Assembly: GCA_002898355.1 (NCBI GenBank)
Contig: BEHD01000002.1
Coordinates: forward strand, 62,001 to 126,000
Length of the DNA: 64,000 bases
Direction: 5' to 3'
From: an archaeon HR01
GTDB taxonomy: Archaea; Thermoproteota; Nitrososphaeria_A; Caldarchaeales; Caldarchaeaceae
In this document: one piece after another, positions 1 through 10,474 of the stretch
How positions within the stretch are numbered: position 1 is the first letter of the stretch
Layout: each line of letters opens with the position of its first letter
Made by a program: the position numbers and the translations under genes
Notes under the pieces: generated by a model
Told to the model about the DNA's origin: nothing
The model's database searches: none
Seen by the model: only the letters and a program-made list of their open reading frames with translations

Positions 1-463
1 ATCCACTCCTAGTGAATAGTTTGAAATCTCTAGGAGTTTCTATTCCCTCTGGGGCTAGTGTAGCTATTATCCTGTTCTTCACCCTAGTCCTGATCCCTAC
101 TAGGAAGGCCCTCCTCCTCACCAGCTCTCTCATCCCAGCTACATCACCCGCAGGTATGTATGAGCTAGGCAAGGCCCCCAGCCTAGCGAGCTCCGCTAAA
201 CATTTAGAATCGCTCCCATCGCCCTTAAGCCTGTTCTCAGCAATCAACCTAGTCTTCCTGGGATGAGCAACTAACACCTCCAAACCCATATCTACTATAC
301 ATCGGATGAACATAGCTACTAGAGATACTTTCCTGCTAGAGAGGAATGAATAGACGACATCCCTAGATATCCTCCTAGACTCCACTACATTACCAAACCA
401 GTCTACTTTCGTAGCATCGCAACAGCCCTTATGGACATCTAGACCACAGACAAAACCGCTCAT
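1..463 (-). mobile_element. IS110-family transposase, N-terminal part, runs off the window edge
   Basis: Reverse-strand reading from ATG at 463: MSGFVCGLDVHKGCCDATKVDWFGNVVESRR...VLVAHPRKTRLIAENRLKGDGSDSKCLAELARLG...ELVRRRAFLVGIRTRVKN, typical of the IS110 DEDD/RuvC-like domain. Missing from the ORF track because no stop lies in the window. Confidence 0.85.
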
Positions 464-543
464 AACATGCCCTGAACGATTCTTAGAATTAAGCCTAGCC
501 CCACATCGCATCAGTATCTGCGAACCACATGTAGAGGTATTTG

Positions 544-1116
544 CTATACTTTGAAGGCTTTAGCCCATATCTGATCGTAGTCGTAGTGGTATGGGCTTAT
601 TCCCAAGCTAATGTTGAACTTATTGTAGGCCGCGAAGTTGTTTACTGCGTGAACGATCTGGACTATGCCCTTATCCGATATCCCATGCTGCCTTAAACGT
701 TCAACATCCTTATCTGTAACATTCAACCAATCGCTATTTACTTTTAGCGCGAAGTTAATTATATCGCGTTCCCTTTCTGCCAGTTCTGCTTTACGCCAAT
801 CACGTATGAGCTGAACTACTTTGTCCTCAGGTTGATTAGCCGCTCGTGTAAGCCATGTACCCCATGCCCCTACGCAGTACTCACACTTGTTAGCTTTTGA
901 AACGGCAGCTCCTATGTAGAGTACTTCAGGTAACGGTAGCTCTCCTTCAGTCCACAAAACTAGAGTAGTTCTTAGCATAGCTTTAAGAAGTTGGGGGAAG
1001 TTAAATTCTGCCTTGAAGTGATTTGGAACTAGGCCCTCCACCTGTTGAATTCTCCTAACAAACCCCCTTAGTTCCTCATCTTCTGGTATATCTTGAATCA
1101 ATCTGACACGAGCCAT
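544..1116 (-). CDS. AhpD/carboxymuconolactone decarboxylase-family (peroxidase-related) protein
   Basis: KCEYCVGAWGTWL CxxC motif in an AhpD-like helical context. Confidence 0.8.
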   Translation of the reverse strand: MARVRLIQDIPEDEELRGFVRRIQQVEGLVPNHFKAEFNFPQLLKAMLRTTLVLWTEGELPLPEVLYIGAAVSKANKCEYCVGAWGTWLTRAANQPEDKVVQLIRDWRKAELAERERDIINFALKVNSDWLNVTDKDVERLRQHGISDKGIVQIVHAVNNFAAYNKFNISLGISPYHYDYDQIWAKAFKV

Positions 1117-1354
1117 GCTGTTAAGCTGCCATTAACCCTTTTTAAGAATTAACTTGAACTATTAAAACATTAGGACGCTCTTAATCCTTACGTTGTGGGT
1201 GTTTATACTCTTATGTCCTCTGTTATATAGATTCGCCGAGGCTAATCTTCGATATTCGCCAGTGGCATCAGGATAGCCTTATGCATGCCTATGTTGGTCT
1301 TTGGCATCCCGTTCCTCCACCCCCTCCGGGCTGTAACATTATGAGATTAGGTCT

Positions 1355-2590
1355 TTAGGGTTTAACTATGTATTTTGCCAGCTCAGAGACTTGGGCATGT
1401 CTACGCGATGTTATCAACTGTCTAACTCCATCTGCATCAACGTTTCTATTCACCAGTAAGACACCATCGACAATACCGTTACGTAAGTAAAATTTTGCGA
1501 ACCCGCTCGCATCCTTATCGACGGTAACGATGGAGTCGTAGATGTCGGTGACGCCGTAGACCTTTATATGGAGGCCAGGCATTATGGAGAAGAAATAGGG
1601 CGGCAGGCTGTAGGGTTTTCTCTGGCCAGCCATGTTGGAGCCTGCTATCTCGCCGTGTCGCACAGCCACATCGTAGTGCTCAACCCTTATGTATCTCCCA
1701 TATATCGGGCTATAGAAACGTGCTACATCACCGGCAGCATAAACATTCTCAGCCGATGTTTCGAGGTATTCGTTGACAACCACTCCATTCTCCACCTTTA
1801 GACCTGCCTTCTCAGCCAGTTCCGTGTTGGGGGCTATGCCTACGCCGACGACAACCACATCCGTATCCAAAACCTCGCCTCCAGATGTCACGACTGCGGA
1901 AACCTTACCATAACTTCCTAGAAATCGCGTTACTGATATGCCTGTCCTCACTTTGACACCCATCTCCCGGAAGCGTGATGTTATCCAACTTGCTGTTTCT
2001 TGGTCAAGGGCTCTAGATAGGAGGTCATTGGAGACCTCTACAATTGTAACTTCCAACCCCCTCTCATATAGGGCTGAGGCGACTTCACAGCCTATGAAGC
2101 CGCCTCCAACGACGACCGCCTTACCGGCACTTGCCAGAGCTGCTTTTATTCGTTCCGAATCCTCTATTGTCCTGAGATAGTATATGCCGTCCAAGTCTCC
2201 CCCCTCCACAGCGAGTTTCCTAACTCTCCCACCCGTGGCTAGGAGTAGCTTACCATAGTTTATTTTTCGACCATCAGCCAGCGTGACAGTTTTCTCACTC
2301 ACGTTAATCTCCACCGCCCTATTACCAAGAAGCATATCTACATTATTCTGCAAATAATGCACTTCACGTCTTATGTAGAGTCGCTCTCTCTTCATGACAC
2401 CTCTAAGATAGGTCTTGGAGAGCGGAACCCTGTCATATGGCCTATGGTTCTCATCTGAGACAAGCACTATCGCACCAACCTTGTCTATGGACCTTATAGC
2501 TTCAACCGCATACCCTCCAGCCAACCCTCCGCCCACAATCAAATAGTCAGCCCTCACGATGCACCACCACTCATCCGACCAACTCCCCAA
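1355..2590 (-). CDS. FAD-dependent pyridine nucleotide-disulfide oxidoreductase (ferredoxin/rubredoxin reductase-like)
   Basis: DYLIVGGGLAGGYA, VVVGGGFIGCEVA, VYAAGDVA motifs. True start probably just before RADYLIVGGG. Confidence 0.9.
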   Translation of the reverse strand: MGSWSDEWWCIVRADYLIVGGGLAGGYAVEAIRSIDKVGAIVLVSDENHRPYDRVPLSKTYLRGVMKRERLYIRREVHYLQNNVDMLLGNRAVEINVSEKTVTLADGRKINYGKLLLATGGRVRKLAVEGGDLDGIYYLRTIEDSERIKAALASAGKAVVVGGGFIGCEVASALYERGLEVTIVEVSNDLLSRALDQETASWITSRFREMGVKVRTGISVTRFLGSYGKVSAVVTSGGEVLDTDVVVVGVGIAPNTELAEKAGLKVENGVVVNEYLETSAENVYAAGDVARFYSPIYGRYIRVEHYDVAVRHGEIAGSNMAGQRKPYSLPPYFFSIMPGLHIKVYGVTDIYDSIVTVDKDASGFAKFYLRNGIVDGVLLVNRNVDADGVRQLITSRRHAQVSELAKYIVKP

Positions 2591-2792
2591 GCGCTACAGC
2601 GTTATTATACTTGCAGCCCCTAGCTGCGTAAAGAGGTGTCACCCCACCATGTGCAGACATGGATAATATCACACGTACCCGCCCCTCCCTATTTTCCATT
2701 TCCAGCCAACGCCTTCCCAGCGTATTGCTGGAAGCTAGAGCACGCATCCAGACATCAACCTCGGCCTCTTTCTTCTTGAAAACGTGTGACAA
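2571..2792 (-). pseudogene. possible ankyrin-repeat fragment
   Basis: SAHGGVTPLYAARGCKYNNAVALGELV resembles one ankyrin repeat; short orphan ORF. Confidence 0.3.
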
Positions 2793-3312
2793 TAGGCTGC
2801 AACGAGGAAGTGTACCCCGTCATTCATGGCGGGTTTTTAATAGACCTTCTAACATGAATGTCGCCCATGTGCTCTAGCCCGCATCCCAATATAAATCTGT
2901 AGCGTATCGTATCAGATACTGTCCGGATAATCATCTCTACCCATCTCCGCTCCTCACCGCTTGATAGTAGATTGTGAATAGGTTCAGGAATAGGTTTAGG
3001 TTCTTTATTCCTTGTTCGTAGTTTTTTTGTGCTCAGCTACATCCAGCAGGAAAATATGCGCCATACTTCAACTACCATCAGAGATCTCGGATGGAGACTG
3101 GAGGCAAGACAACGAACTTTAACCGTTAGCCTAGATGATGTAGCCGTTCTACGACTACTGTGTAGATGGACCTGCCCTATTCTGGCAATCGTCTAAAGCC
3201 ATAACCCAATCCTCATCAGAGTGTAAAAACTGCTTAACTGGATTGAACAGGTAAAAGCCCTCGTCGGGCTGTTCTTTAAATATTTATATGTGACATACAC
3301 TCGCTCGTCTTC

Positions 3313-3543
3313 ATGGTTGAGATTATTAAGGCTGGGGTACCGAATCCAGTAGCCAAGAGATTCAGGAAAAAAGCGATGGACCAATATGGCTACAGGAAGG
3401 GTGCTGTGAAGAGAGCTATGCAAGACTTGATAACCCGATATATTTCAGCCGGGACGGCTGACTGGAAATCTCTAAAGGGTGTAATACGCTCAGAGCTATC
3501 ATCAATAGAGCTACAGCATAGACTCTGGAAAAGAACAGACTAG
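3313..3543 (+). CDS. small VapB-like antitoxin candidate
   Basis: 76-aa basic protein immediately upstream of a degraded PIN-domain frame. Confidence 0.45.
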   Translation: MVEIIKAGVPNPVAKRFRKKAMDQYGYRKGAVKRAMQDLITRYISAGTADWKSLKGVIRSELSSIELQHRLWKRTD

Positions 3544-3548
3544 CCAGC

Positions 3549-3710
3549 ATGACCTAATAGACACCAACATCTTCCTAGGATTATTCCTAGGTTAGGTAAA
3601 CTCACATGAGTATGAGGAATTTCTAAACGAGGTCTAGCGGGGAGAGATAGAGGCGGCGGTAACAATGTTTACTATTCATGCATGTGAAGCAGTTCTTCAC
3701 CTAACAAAAT
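3549..3710 (+). pseudogene. decayed PIN-domain (VapC-like) toxin
   Basis: Conceptual translation HDLIDTNIFLGLFLG*VNSHEYEEFLNEV*RGEIEAAVTMFTIHACEAVLHLTK*; PIN-like LIDTNIFLGLF start with in-frame TAG, TAG, TGA. Confidence 0.7.
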
Positions 3711-3728
3711 GAGACATAGTTTGCTCCT

Positions 3729-4142
3729 TCACTCGCTGAGTATTTTTATCCCTAGTAGCTTTGATAATGTTTCAGATATTGACGCTATCTCCCTGTCCAG
3801 GGTGGCGATTTTTTCTGCTTTTATCAGATGGCATGTAGCCACATGTAGCAGGTGTAGGGTTTTCAGCCGGATTGATGGCGCTAGTCTAAATGATTGCTTC
3901 AGGGCCTCGTTGAAATCTATCTCCACTCGCTCGGCCCCTATGAGCTCCGCAGAATACATTGCCAGTTGTAGAGGTTTTTCGAGTCCTGCGCGAGAATAGA
4001 CTGACTCCAGCTCGGTCAGGACCAAGGAGGTCACGACGAGCTTCTCTGTTTTGATGTCTTGAATGAGTTTCTCGGCCACTGCGTGTTGAGGGTCCCTCTC
4101 ATCCGCATATGATATTATGAGGCTTGTGTCTACATATATCAA
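3729..4142 (-). CDS. vapC: PIN-domain toxin, VapC family
   Basis: MIYVDTSLIISYADERDPQH...TELESVYSR; overlaps the upstream antitoxin by 4 bp. Confidence 0.85.
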   Translation of the reverse strand: MIYVDTSLIISYADERDPQHAVAEKLIQDIKTEKLVVTSLVLTELESVYSRAGLEKPLQLAMYSAELIGAERVEIDFNEALKQSFRLAPSIRLKTLHLLHVATCHLIKAEKIATLDREIASISETLSKLLGIKILSE

Positions 4143-4393
4143 CGCTCAGCCCGCCCTTCTCTAAGAATCTCTCCCAGCCCACCATGTCTTATCCTATAGC
4201 CCGACCTCCGGAGCCTCTCAACACCAGTGTGTAGGTCTTCCCAGAACCTCACCTCATCAACGGCCTTCTCCAGCCCTTTCTCGATCATCAGGTTTATCGC
4301 ATGAGACCTGCTTCTAGCAATGCCGTAGCCTACCATCTTCTCAGCCAGCTCAAGAACCTCTTTCCTTACCTTTATAGTAATGGGGGTGGACAC
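4139..4393 (-). CDS. vapB: ribbon-helix-helix antitoxin, VapB-like
   Basis: MSTPITIKVRKEVLELAEKMVGYGIARSRSHAINLMIEKGLEKA; coupled to vapC. Confidence 0.8.
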   Translation of the reverse strand: MSTPITIKVRKEVLELAEKMVGYGIARSRSHAINLMIEKGLEKAVDEVRFWEDLHTGVERLRRSGYRIRHGGLGEILREGRAER

Positions 4394-4652
4394 CTATGTG
4401 GACCAAAGAATACTATTCTATACAGCGGCTAATAAACACTCGCTGCCTCTCAACCAGCTGTAGACAACGTAGACCGCGACCAAGACAAACCCTGCCACCA
4501 TAAGTCGACGAACTGCTCGAGAGACATCCAGAAACCTTATCCACACAAGGCGGTATTAGAGGTAGCGGCTGCAACGTTGCAAAGCTTTTGCTTTAGTACC
4601 CCGGGACTGGTGTTATTATATTCTTGGTTCGAGGTATGAGGCAGATTAATTG

Positions 4653-6509
4653 TCAATGGTCTTCAGCCTGCTGGTGTCTGAGCAGGTTCTCGAGACCTGT
4701 CTTGTAGCCATGACTAACATCGCTGCGTGATACTATGCCCACTATGCGTCCTCCGTCTGGGCTGTTCAGCACTGGGAGTCTGCCGATGCCATAGCTTGTC
4801 ATCTTCTCGAAAACTTGATGCAGCGGCTCATCGGGATAAGTCACTATTACATTTTTGCTCATGATTTCCCCCACTTTAACGGAGTCCTGCATCTCGGGAC
4901 GGACTCTCAACACATCTGAGAGCGTGACCATGCCGACGAGCTTCTCCCCATCTCCGACAACGGGGATTCCTCTGAACCCGTTTTCAGACATCATCTTCAA
5001 AGCTTCTTTGACAGTCTTCTCAGGCCTTATCGTCTTCACTTTTCTTGTCATCACGTCTCTAACCCTGATTCTTGACAGGAGCGGGACAGTGTACTCAGCC
5101 ATGTGGGCTGGTGACTCGGCCCGCGTTCTCACCTGACTCGAGTATATTGTGTGTCTACCGGTGACTACGTAGGCGATGACCGTGGATATCATGGAGGGGA
5201 CGAGGAGGCTGTATGTTCCCGTCATCTCGCTGACCATGAGTATGACGGCTATCGGTGCTTTTCCAACACCGCCAAAGAAAGACATCATCCCCACTATGAC
5301 GAAGGGGGCTGGGCCTATGTCGACTGTCAGCCGAAGACTGTCCAAAATCATCCACGTGACTCCGCCCAGCATCCCGCCTATTACGAGAGAAGGGGCGAAA
5401 ACGCCTCCACTGCCACCCGAGCCAACCGTTAAGGAGGTTGCGAGAATCTTCAACGGTACCAAGATCATGAGCACAAGTAGAGGTAACATGGTGAAGTCTC
5501 CCTGAATCATCATCTGGAGCCATCCATAGCCTGTTCCAAGGATTTGTGGGAAGAATATGCCCAACACGCCTAATGCAAGCCCGCCTAATGCTGGCTTGAG
5601 TTGTTTCGGCATGTCGAGTGATGTGAAAAACCGCTTAAACCTGTAGAAAGATTTCACGTAGACTATGCCCACCAAGCCGCAGACAACGCCTAGTAGGCCG
5701 AAGAACACTAGATTAGCGGGGTTGTGGAATGTGTATTGTCCGGTGCTTATGAAGATGGGTTGCCATCCAAAGACAGAAGCGTAGACGCTGTAGCCAATCA
5801 CAGATGATATGAAGGCGGGCACGAGAGCTTGGACTTCGAAGTCCTCCCTGTAGAGGATTTCACCTGCTAGTATAGCGGCGCCCAGAGGTGCTTTGAATAT
5901 TGCACCTATGCCTGCTCCCAGACCTGCTGCGAGAGCGGTTCTTCTATCGCTGGGTGACATTCTCAAGAGTTTGCCTAAGACGGAGGCGAACCCCGCTGAC
6001 GTGAGGGCTATCGGACCCTCCCTCCCAGCGCTGCCTCCAGAGCCTATGGTGACGGCTGAAGCGATTATCTTGAGCAGCGGAACTCTCGCCCTTATCACAC
6101 CCTCCTTGTTGTGGAAAGCATCCACAGCAGCATCTGTCCCATGGCCCTCTGCCTCTGGGGCGAAGGTGTAGACAAGGATGCCGCTGACAAGGCCGCCTAA
6201 TGCCGTGACCAGAGGTATCATGAGCAGGTTTTTGGCTGGAGTGAATTCTTCACCTCCTTCTCCAGCCGGGGACGGTGAAGTGAACCCCGCCAGTCCTTTC
6301 AAGAAAAAAGATGTGGAGAGCTGGAGAGCTATTGTGAACCCTATGGCGGCTAAGCTGGCTACAACGCCTATAGCTATAGCTATCGGAACCCATTTACGCA
6401 GATATCCACGAGAAGGTAGAAGACCCTCAGCGAGCCTCAGAAGCCTCTCCACCATAGTCCCCATGACCACCTGTTTGGACCAATAAACACTATTTTTGGT
6501 TGCTCCCAT
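4653..6509 (-). CDS. ClC-family chloride channel/transporter with C-terminal CBS pair
   Basis: GSGGSAGREGPIALTSAG and GSGGSGGVFAPSL ClC motifs; two CBS repeats (VRDVMTRKVKTI..., VGEIMSKNVIVT...). Confidence 0.93.
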   Translation of the reverse strand: MGATKNSVYWSKQVVMGTMVERLLRLAEGLLPSRGYLRKWVPIAIAIGVVASLAAIGFTIALQLSTSFFLKGLAGFTSPSPAGEGGEEFTPAKNLLMIPLVTALGGLVSGILVYTFAPEAEGHGTDAAVDAFHNKEGVIRARVPLLKIIASAVTIGSGGSAGREGPIALTSAGFASVLGKLLRMSPSDRRTALAAGLGAGIGAIFKAPLGAAILAGEILYREDFEVQALVPAFISSVIGYSVYASVFGWQPIFISTGQYTFHNPANLVFFGLLGVVCGLVGIVYVKSFYRFKRFFTSLDMPKQLKPALGGLALGVLGIFFPQILGTGYGWLQMMIQGDFTMLPLLVLMILVPLKILATSLTVGSGGSGGVFAPSLVIGGMLGGVTWMILDSLRLTVDIGPAPFVIVGMMSFFGGVGKAPIAVILMVSEMTGTYSLLVPSMISTVIAYVVTGRHTIYSSQVRTRAESPAHMAEYTVPLLSRIRVRDVMTRKVKTIRPEKTVKEALKMMSENGFRGIPVVGDGEKLVGMVTLSDVLRVRPEMQDSVKVGEIMSKNVIVTYPDEPLHQVFEKMTSYGIGRLPVLNSPDGGRIVGIVSRSDVSHGYKTGLENLLRHQQAEDH

Positions 6510-6529
6510 TAAGAACTGGCTAAACCTTG

Positions 6530-6638
6530 GGTAGTGTCTGAATAGGGAAGGTATTTAAAGGCTTGACTACCTTTCCCTTCACTGTGATGCCTTCCCCCCT
6601 ATGTTTAGATATTTTTAAGGCGTTATCCGGACACTACC
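6530..6638. mobile_element. MITE-like element with ~15-bp imperfect terminal inverted repeats
   Basis: Left end ggtagtgtctgaata; right end tatccggacactacc (reverse complement ggtagtgtccggata), about 109 bp apart, noncoding between. Confidence 0.6.
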
Positions 6639-6805
6639 AGTCTTCTGTGGGTTCTAAGCCCTCTTCAAGCAGTGACATACTAGGCATATCCACCCACCTA
6701 CAACCCGTGAATGATACATAGGGGACTTTAGAGAATAGGTATGAGCTTATCGAGAACACCTATCATCACTAAACTCCCTAAAACCCCACATACCGAGAGA
6801 AGCCT

Positions 6806-7117
6806 TTACCTAACTCTGATTAGGCTTTCGCGGATGTGGTTTATGTAGGTCACTGCCTCCTCTCTATCAACTATGTGGATCTCGAAGGGATGTGTTTTTG
6901 GGAGCCCAGCTTTCCTCTCGATTTCTAGCTTTATCTCCGTCCTATTTGATTTTTCCGAAGGAACATTCTCCTTGACTATCAGTATGTCTACATCGGAGGC
7001 GGCTATAGCTTCTCCCCTAGGGGCACTTCCGAAGACATACACCTCTACATCGTCTCCTAGTACATCGGCCGCTGCATCGGCTATCTTTCTCGACCACCCC
7101 CTCCATCCCTCAATCAT
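6806..7117 (-). CDS. MNT-type minimal nucleotidyltransferase (HEPN-MNT system)
   Basis: VYVFGSAPRGEAIAASDVDILIV = GSx(n)DxD signature. Start likely the internal Met (MIEGWRGW), slightly overlapping the HEPN stop; ORF track start is 7252. Confidence 0.85.
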   Translation of the reverse strand: MIEGWRGWSRKIADAAADVLGDDVEVYVFGSAPRGEAIAASDVDILIVKENVPSEKSNRTEIKLEIERKAGLPKTHPFEIHIVDREEAVTYINHIRESLIRVR

Positions 7118-7571
7118 CTTCGCTCTCTCTACCCACTCGTCCAATACCCTCAAGTATGCTGATAAGCTCTGAGGCGATGTCAACCAGGTCCTCTGCGTCT
7201 CTCTTCTCATAGCTGCTATAAAAATATCTGCTGGATAAGTAAGCCTCTTCAAGCCGCCTCAGCTCGCTCCACCTCTCATCGATGAACCTCTCTAGCCGCA
7301 GGTCTTTAGCAGCCGCCATTAGGAGTCTCAAGAGGTTTATCACCGAGTATGTCGTGGGATAATCCCCGACCACCTCAAGTAGTTTGGACTTGAGGTATAG
7401 TTGGACTGCCTGCTCAGCGCTAAAGCTAGACAAGTCATAGACCCCACGCCCTAAGAGATACCTCGCGTTATCGAGGAAATCCAGCGCCCTTCTTCTGAGG
7501 AGTTTCGCCTCGTCGATCTTCCCCATGCACTTACTATTTGAAGGCGCAGTGATCCTAGATAAGTTTGTCAT
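7110..7571 (-). CDS. HEPN-domain protein (HEPN-MNT system)
   Basis: AKLLRRRALDFLDNARYLLGRGVYDLSSFSAEQAVQLYLKSKLL, HEPN-like; adjacent to MNT. Confidence 0.85.
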   Translation of the reverse strand: MTNLSRITAPSNSKCMGKIDEAKLLRRRALDFLDNARYLLGRGVYDLSSFSAEQAVQLYLKSKLLEVVGDYPTTYSVINLLRLLMAAAKDLRLERFIDERWSELRRLEEAYLSSRYFYSSYEKRDAEDLVDIASELISILEGIGRVGRESEDD

Positions 7572-8480
7572 CCGAAGTTCTTTTAACTTATCTTTTTGTC
7601 TTGTGGTTTATCCCTTTGGTCGTTAAGCCCTTCTCGAACGCGTAGTTCCTACAAACCTATCGTCATAACCATCTAGAACGCTCAACTGGTCACAAAAACC
7701 CCGACAGTCAAACGGCTCGCCGGTAAGCATCGGCACACCTCTCAGCCATACTTCTTCATCTCCGGCGAAGCATTCTATTAATCGGGAAACTTATTGAGTG
7801 ACCATGTAACCCAAGATCTTTCCCAACAAAGCTTACCCCCGATACTAACCTAAATCGGCAAACCCCCGTTTCTTCTCTGATTTTTCTAGAAATTGTTCCA
7901 CCACAATGTACTCACATGTTGCAGGGGATATAAATGATGTCCTTTCTTGCAAAGCGTCGAAACGTTTTCGGACAAGTTAGGGACGGCTCATTAGGAGCTT
8001 AACCACCCTAACACTCGCGCAGCCTCAGTCATTGAGAGTCTTAAATCTAAGAATGCTCAAGGCTTAGAACCATTTAACAATCAACCAAAAACACCAACAC
8101 TAAGCATGGGGCTCCATTTTTCAGACCTTCCACAATGAAATTGGCCGCGTTTCGTGATGATATGATTGTAGATAGGTGCGTCTGGCTGGGTATTCCTAGC
8201 GTCAGGCTTAGGTGACCGGTTCTGAATCGGAGTTAGCGAACGTCCCATTTATATTTGAGACAGCCGATGGCCAGAGGTTTGAACGTTAAATGAAAAAATA
8301 TGAGAATCTTGGTTCTCTCAGGGATTTTAGGAATATACATTGTGGGCAGATAACTGGATATGGGCCCCTCCCCAGCATCATCGCCTCACTAGCCATCAAC
8401 ACTCCAGTCACTACACGGAATAAATCTCTTCGCTCTTAGGCTTAGCTTTGATATCAAAATCTAGATGTTGATGAAATGGA

Positions 8481-9194
8481 TTGACCGCTGATCGGATATG
8501 TTTTCCCTCAATAGTTCTTGTAAGGCCAGCCGTCAGTAAAAAATTCAAATACTTTAGAGACAAGTTCAAAAAAGAAGAATTGGCTTCCAATCCAAGCTGC
8601 CTGAAGTTTTGGACGATATACGGCCTATACCTATTCAGCTCCATAGTGCTTTTCATCTGGTATGATTCAGCGGTGATATCTTCTCTGGGAGGAATATCTA
8701 GGGATAGTGCGGGAAACATAGTCTTAACACATAACGGGCAGCCAATCTATCCTTTTACATTCCTCGCAGCCATAATAGGTGTCCTAGGCACTGCTTACTA
8801 TGTATGGAGGGCTGTTGGCGGGGTCAAAGGCGTGGTGTTAGGTCTTATAGTTGGTAGGGCTGCGACCCTAGCGTTTTTCGAAATATACTAGTTCACGTTT
8901 ACGGGGCTGGGTGAGGCTTTTTACGGCTGGTCAGCTTGGACTGCTAATTATTTGAACACTACGATTCTATGGTTCCTGCTTAAGGCAAGCTATCTCGGGG
9001 TCCTCATCCCTTGGATGAAGCGCAAAAACTCAAAGATCACATTAATAACATTGCTATGTTCGGTCGTAGCATTTCTCATATGGGCGTCTTCTGGCTTGAA
9101 GCTACCCGAATCCGGTGACCCTATCTCATACGGCCTAAACGCTTCCACAAGGATATTGTTCGCCATGCTTCCAGTCGTAATCGTTAAACGGTAA
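8481..9194 (+). pseudogene. polytopic membrane protein interrupted by a single in-frame TAG (8889-8891)
   Basis: Frame continues through the TAG: ...AATLAFFEIY*FTFTGLGEAFYGWSAWTANYLNTTILWFLLKASYLGVLIPW...; both halves (8481-8891, 8952-9194) share one frame. Confidence 0.65.
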
Positions 9195-9541
9195 ACGAGA
9201 TTTCCCCACATTTCTGTAGGATTGTCTACTCACAATTATCCTGTAGCTGCGGCTAGCGTTCTCTTTATGCGACTCTTTTTGTAAACCCGTGATTAGAATA
9301 GAAGGACAACCTTAATTCGGACAAGCATGTCTTGATTGTTTGGTTGTCTTAGTCAAAGCATCGAGGAGGTAGACACAGCCAAACCTTCGCAAACAACCTA
9401 CTACCCAAAACCAAAGCAGAAGAGGGCGTAGTGCTTGGTTGACGATGCCAAAATTGAGACCCAAGGCAATCCACCTATCCTTAAATTACATGGAGTCAAA
9501 ATACCACAGAATCTAAATATTTGTTCGTTAGTCCAATTTTC

Positions 9542-10474
9542 TTATAGTTGTAGGATTTTTTCCAGGTCGCCCTCTTTTATATTAAATAAACCTGTTCTGA
9601 AGAGAGATTTTAGAACGATCTTCCAATCACTATTCCTTAAGAATACTTTCTTAAAGATTTCTTCAGCTTCTGTCTGTCTATTGTGTAGATACATGGTTAA
9701 GGCTTGCCAGAATTTCAATTCTATCTTATCAGGTGCAAGCTCCGAGGCTTTTCTATATTCTTCCAAGGCTTCATTAATCTTTCCTTCCGCCACAAAACCA
9801 TCCCCTCTATTAGCATGTTCATAAGCTTCGTGAAGTGTAACAAGCCTCCTTAGTTCTTTTAATGGTTCAGGATGATCTTCTACTCGGAGGTCAATAATTT
9901 TATCTTTCCAGATGGAGCCTGTTGTGCTGGTTTTAACAACTAATATACATGCTGACTGTCTTCCTCTTATATCTCCTCCAGCGGCTTCTGCAGCTTCAAG
10001 GGCCGTCAAGAGTCTTCCGTGCAAAGGTTCTCTACTATTCTTGAATGCTTCAGCCATCTCCTCCCAAACCCTACTACTCCGCATTAGATTTGCCTGAACA
10101 CTAAATCCGTCTCCAATGATATGGCCGGCCTCGGGGATACACTTATTACCAGTATGAACTGCTACGATTCCATTCTTATCAAGCATTGCCACTTGTCTGA
10201 CCTCTGGTAACTGGTCAACGCTTAATAATGCTTTAAGAGCTTGCTCAGCCCTCATCCCCCCACGCATTAACGCTAAACCTAGGGGACCATAGCTAGCTTC
10301 GACTATTGACTGGGTTGCAACTACCCCTACTCCCGGCTCAGCCCATGCAACTATCGATCCCACTGAGAACCAGTGAGATTGGACGGCGACACCCATTACC
10401 CCATCTTCCTTATCCATAGCTACTATCGAGTATGTAGATAAAGGTCTAAACATGGTACTTGTAAAACCCAACAA
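9542..10474 (-). CDS. DUF1028-family Ntn-hydrolase-like protein with C-terminal TPR-like region
   Basis: FRPLSTYSIVAMDKEDGVMGVAVQSHWFSVGSIVAWAEPGVGVVATQSIVEASYGPLGL; C-terminal helical repeats. Confidence 0.85.
   Translation of the reverse strand: MLGFTSTMFRPLSTYSIVAMDKEDGVMGVAVQSHWFSVGSIVAWAEPGVGVVATQSIVEASYGPLGLALMRGGMRAEQALKALLSVDQLPEVRQVAMLDKNGIVAVHTGNKCIPEAGHIIGDGFSVQANLMRSSRVWEEMAEAFKNSREPLHGRLLTALEAAEAAGGDIRGRQSACILVVKTSTTGSIWKDKIIDLRVEDHPEPLKELRRLVTLHEAYEHANRGDGFVAEGKINEALEEYRKASELAPDKIELKFWQALTMYLHNRQTEAEEIFKKVFLRNSDWKIVLKSLFRTGLFNIKEGDLEKILQL

Noticed and set aside
12-266. 84-aa plus-strand ORF
   Set aside because: Antisense to the IS110 transposase reading frame.
5151-5523. Three ORFs (5151-5432, 5155-5523, 5176-5505) overlapping the ClC gene
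   Set aside because: Frame shadows of the ClC coding sequence with compositionally odd translations.
7620-8400. Short protein-like frames in the long low-coding spacer (e.g. LIECFAGDEEVWLRGVPMLTGEPFDCRGFCDQLSVLDGYDDRF)
   Set aside because: Could be gene debris but no family recognised and frames are very short.
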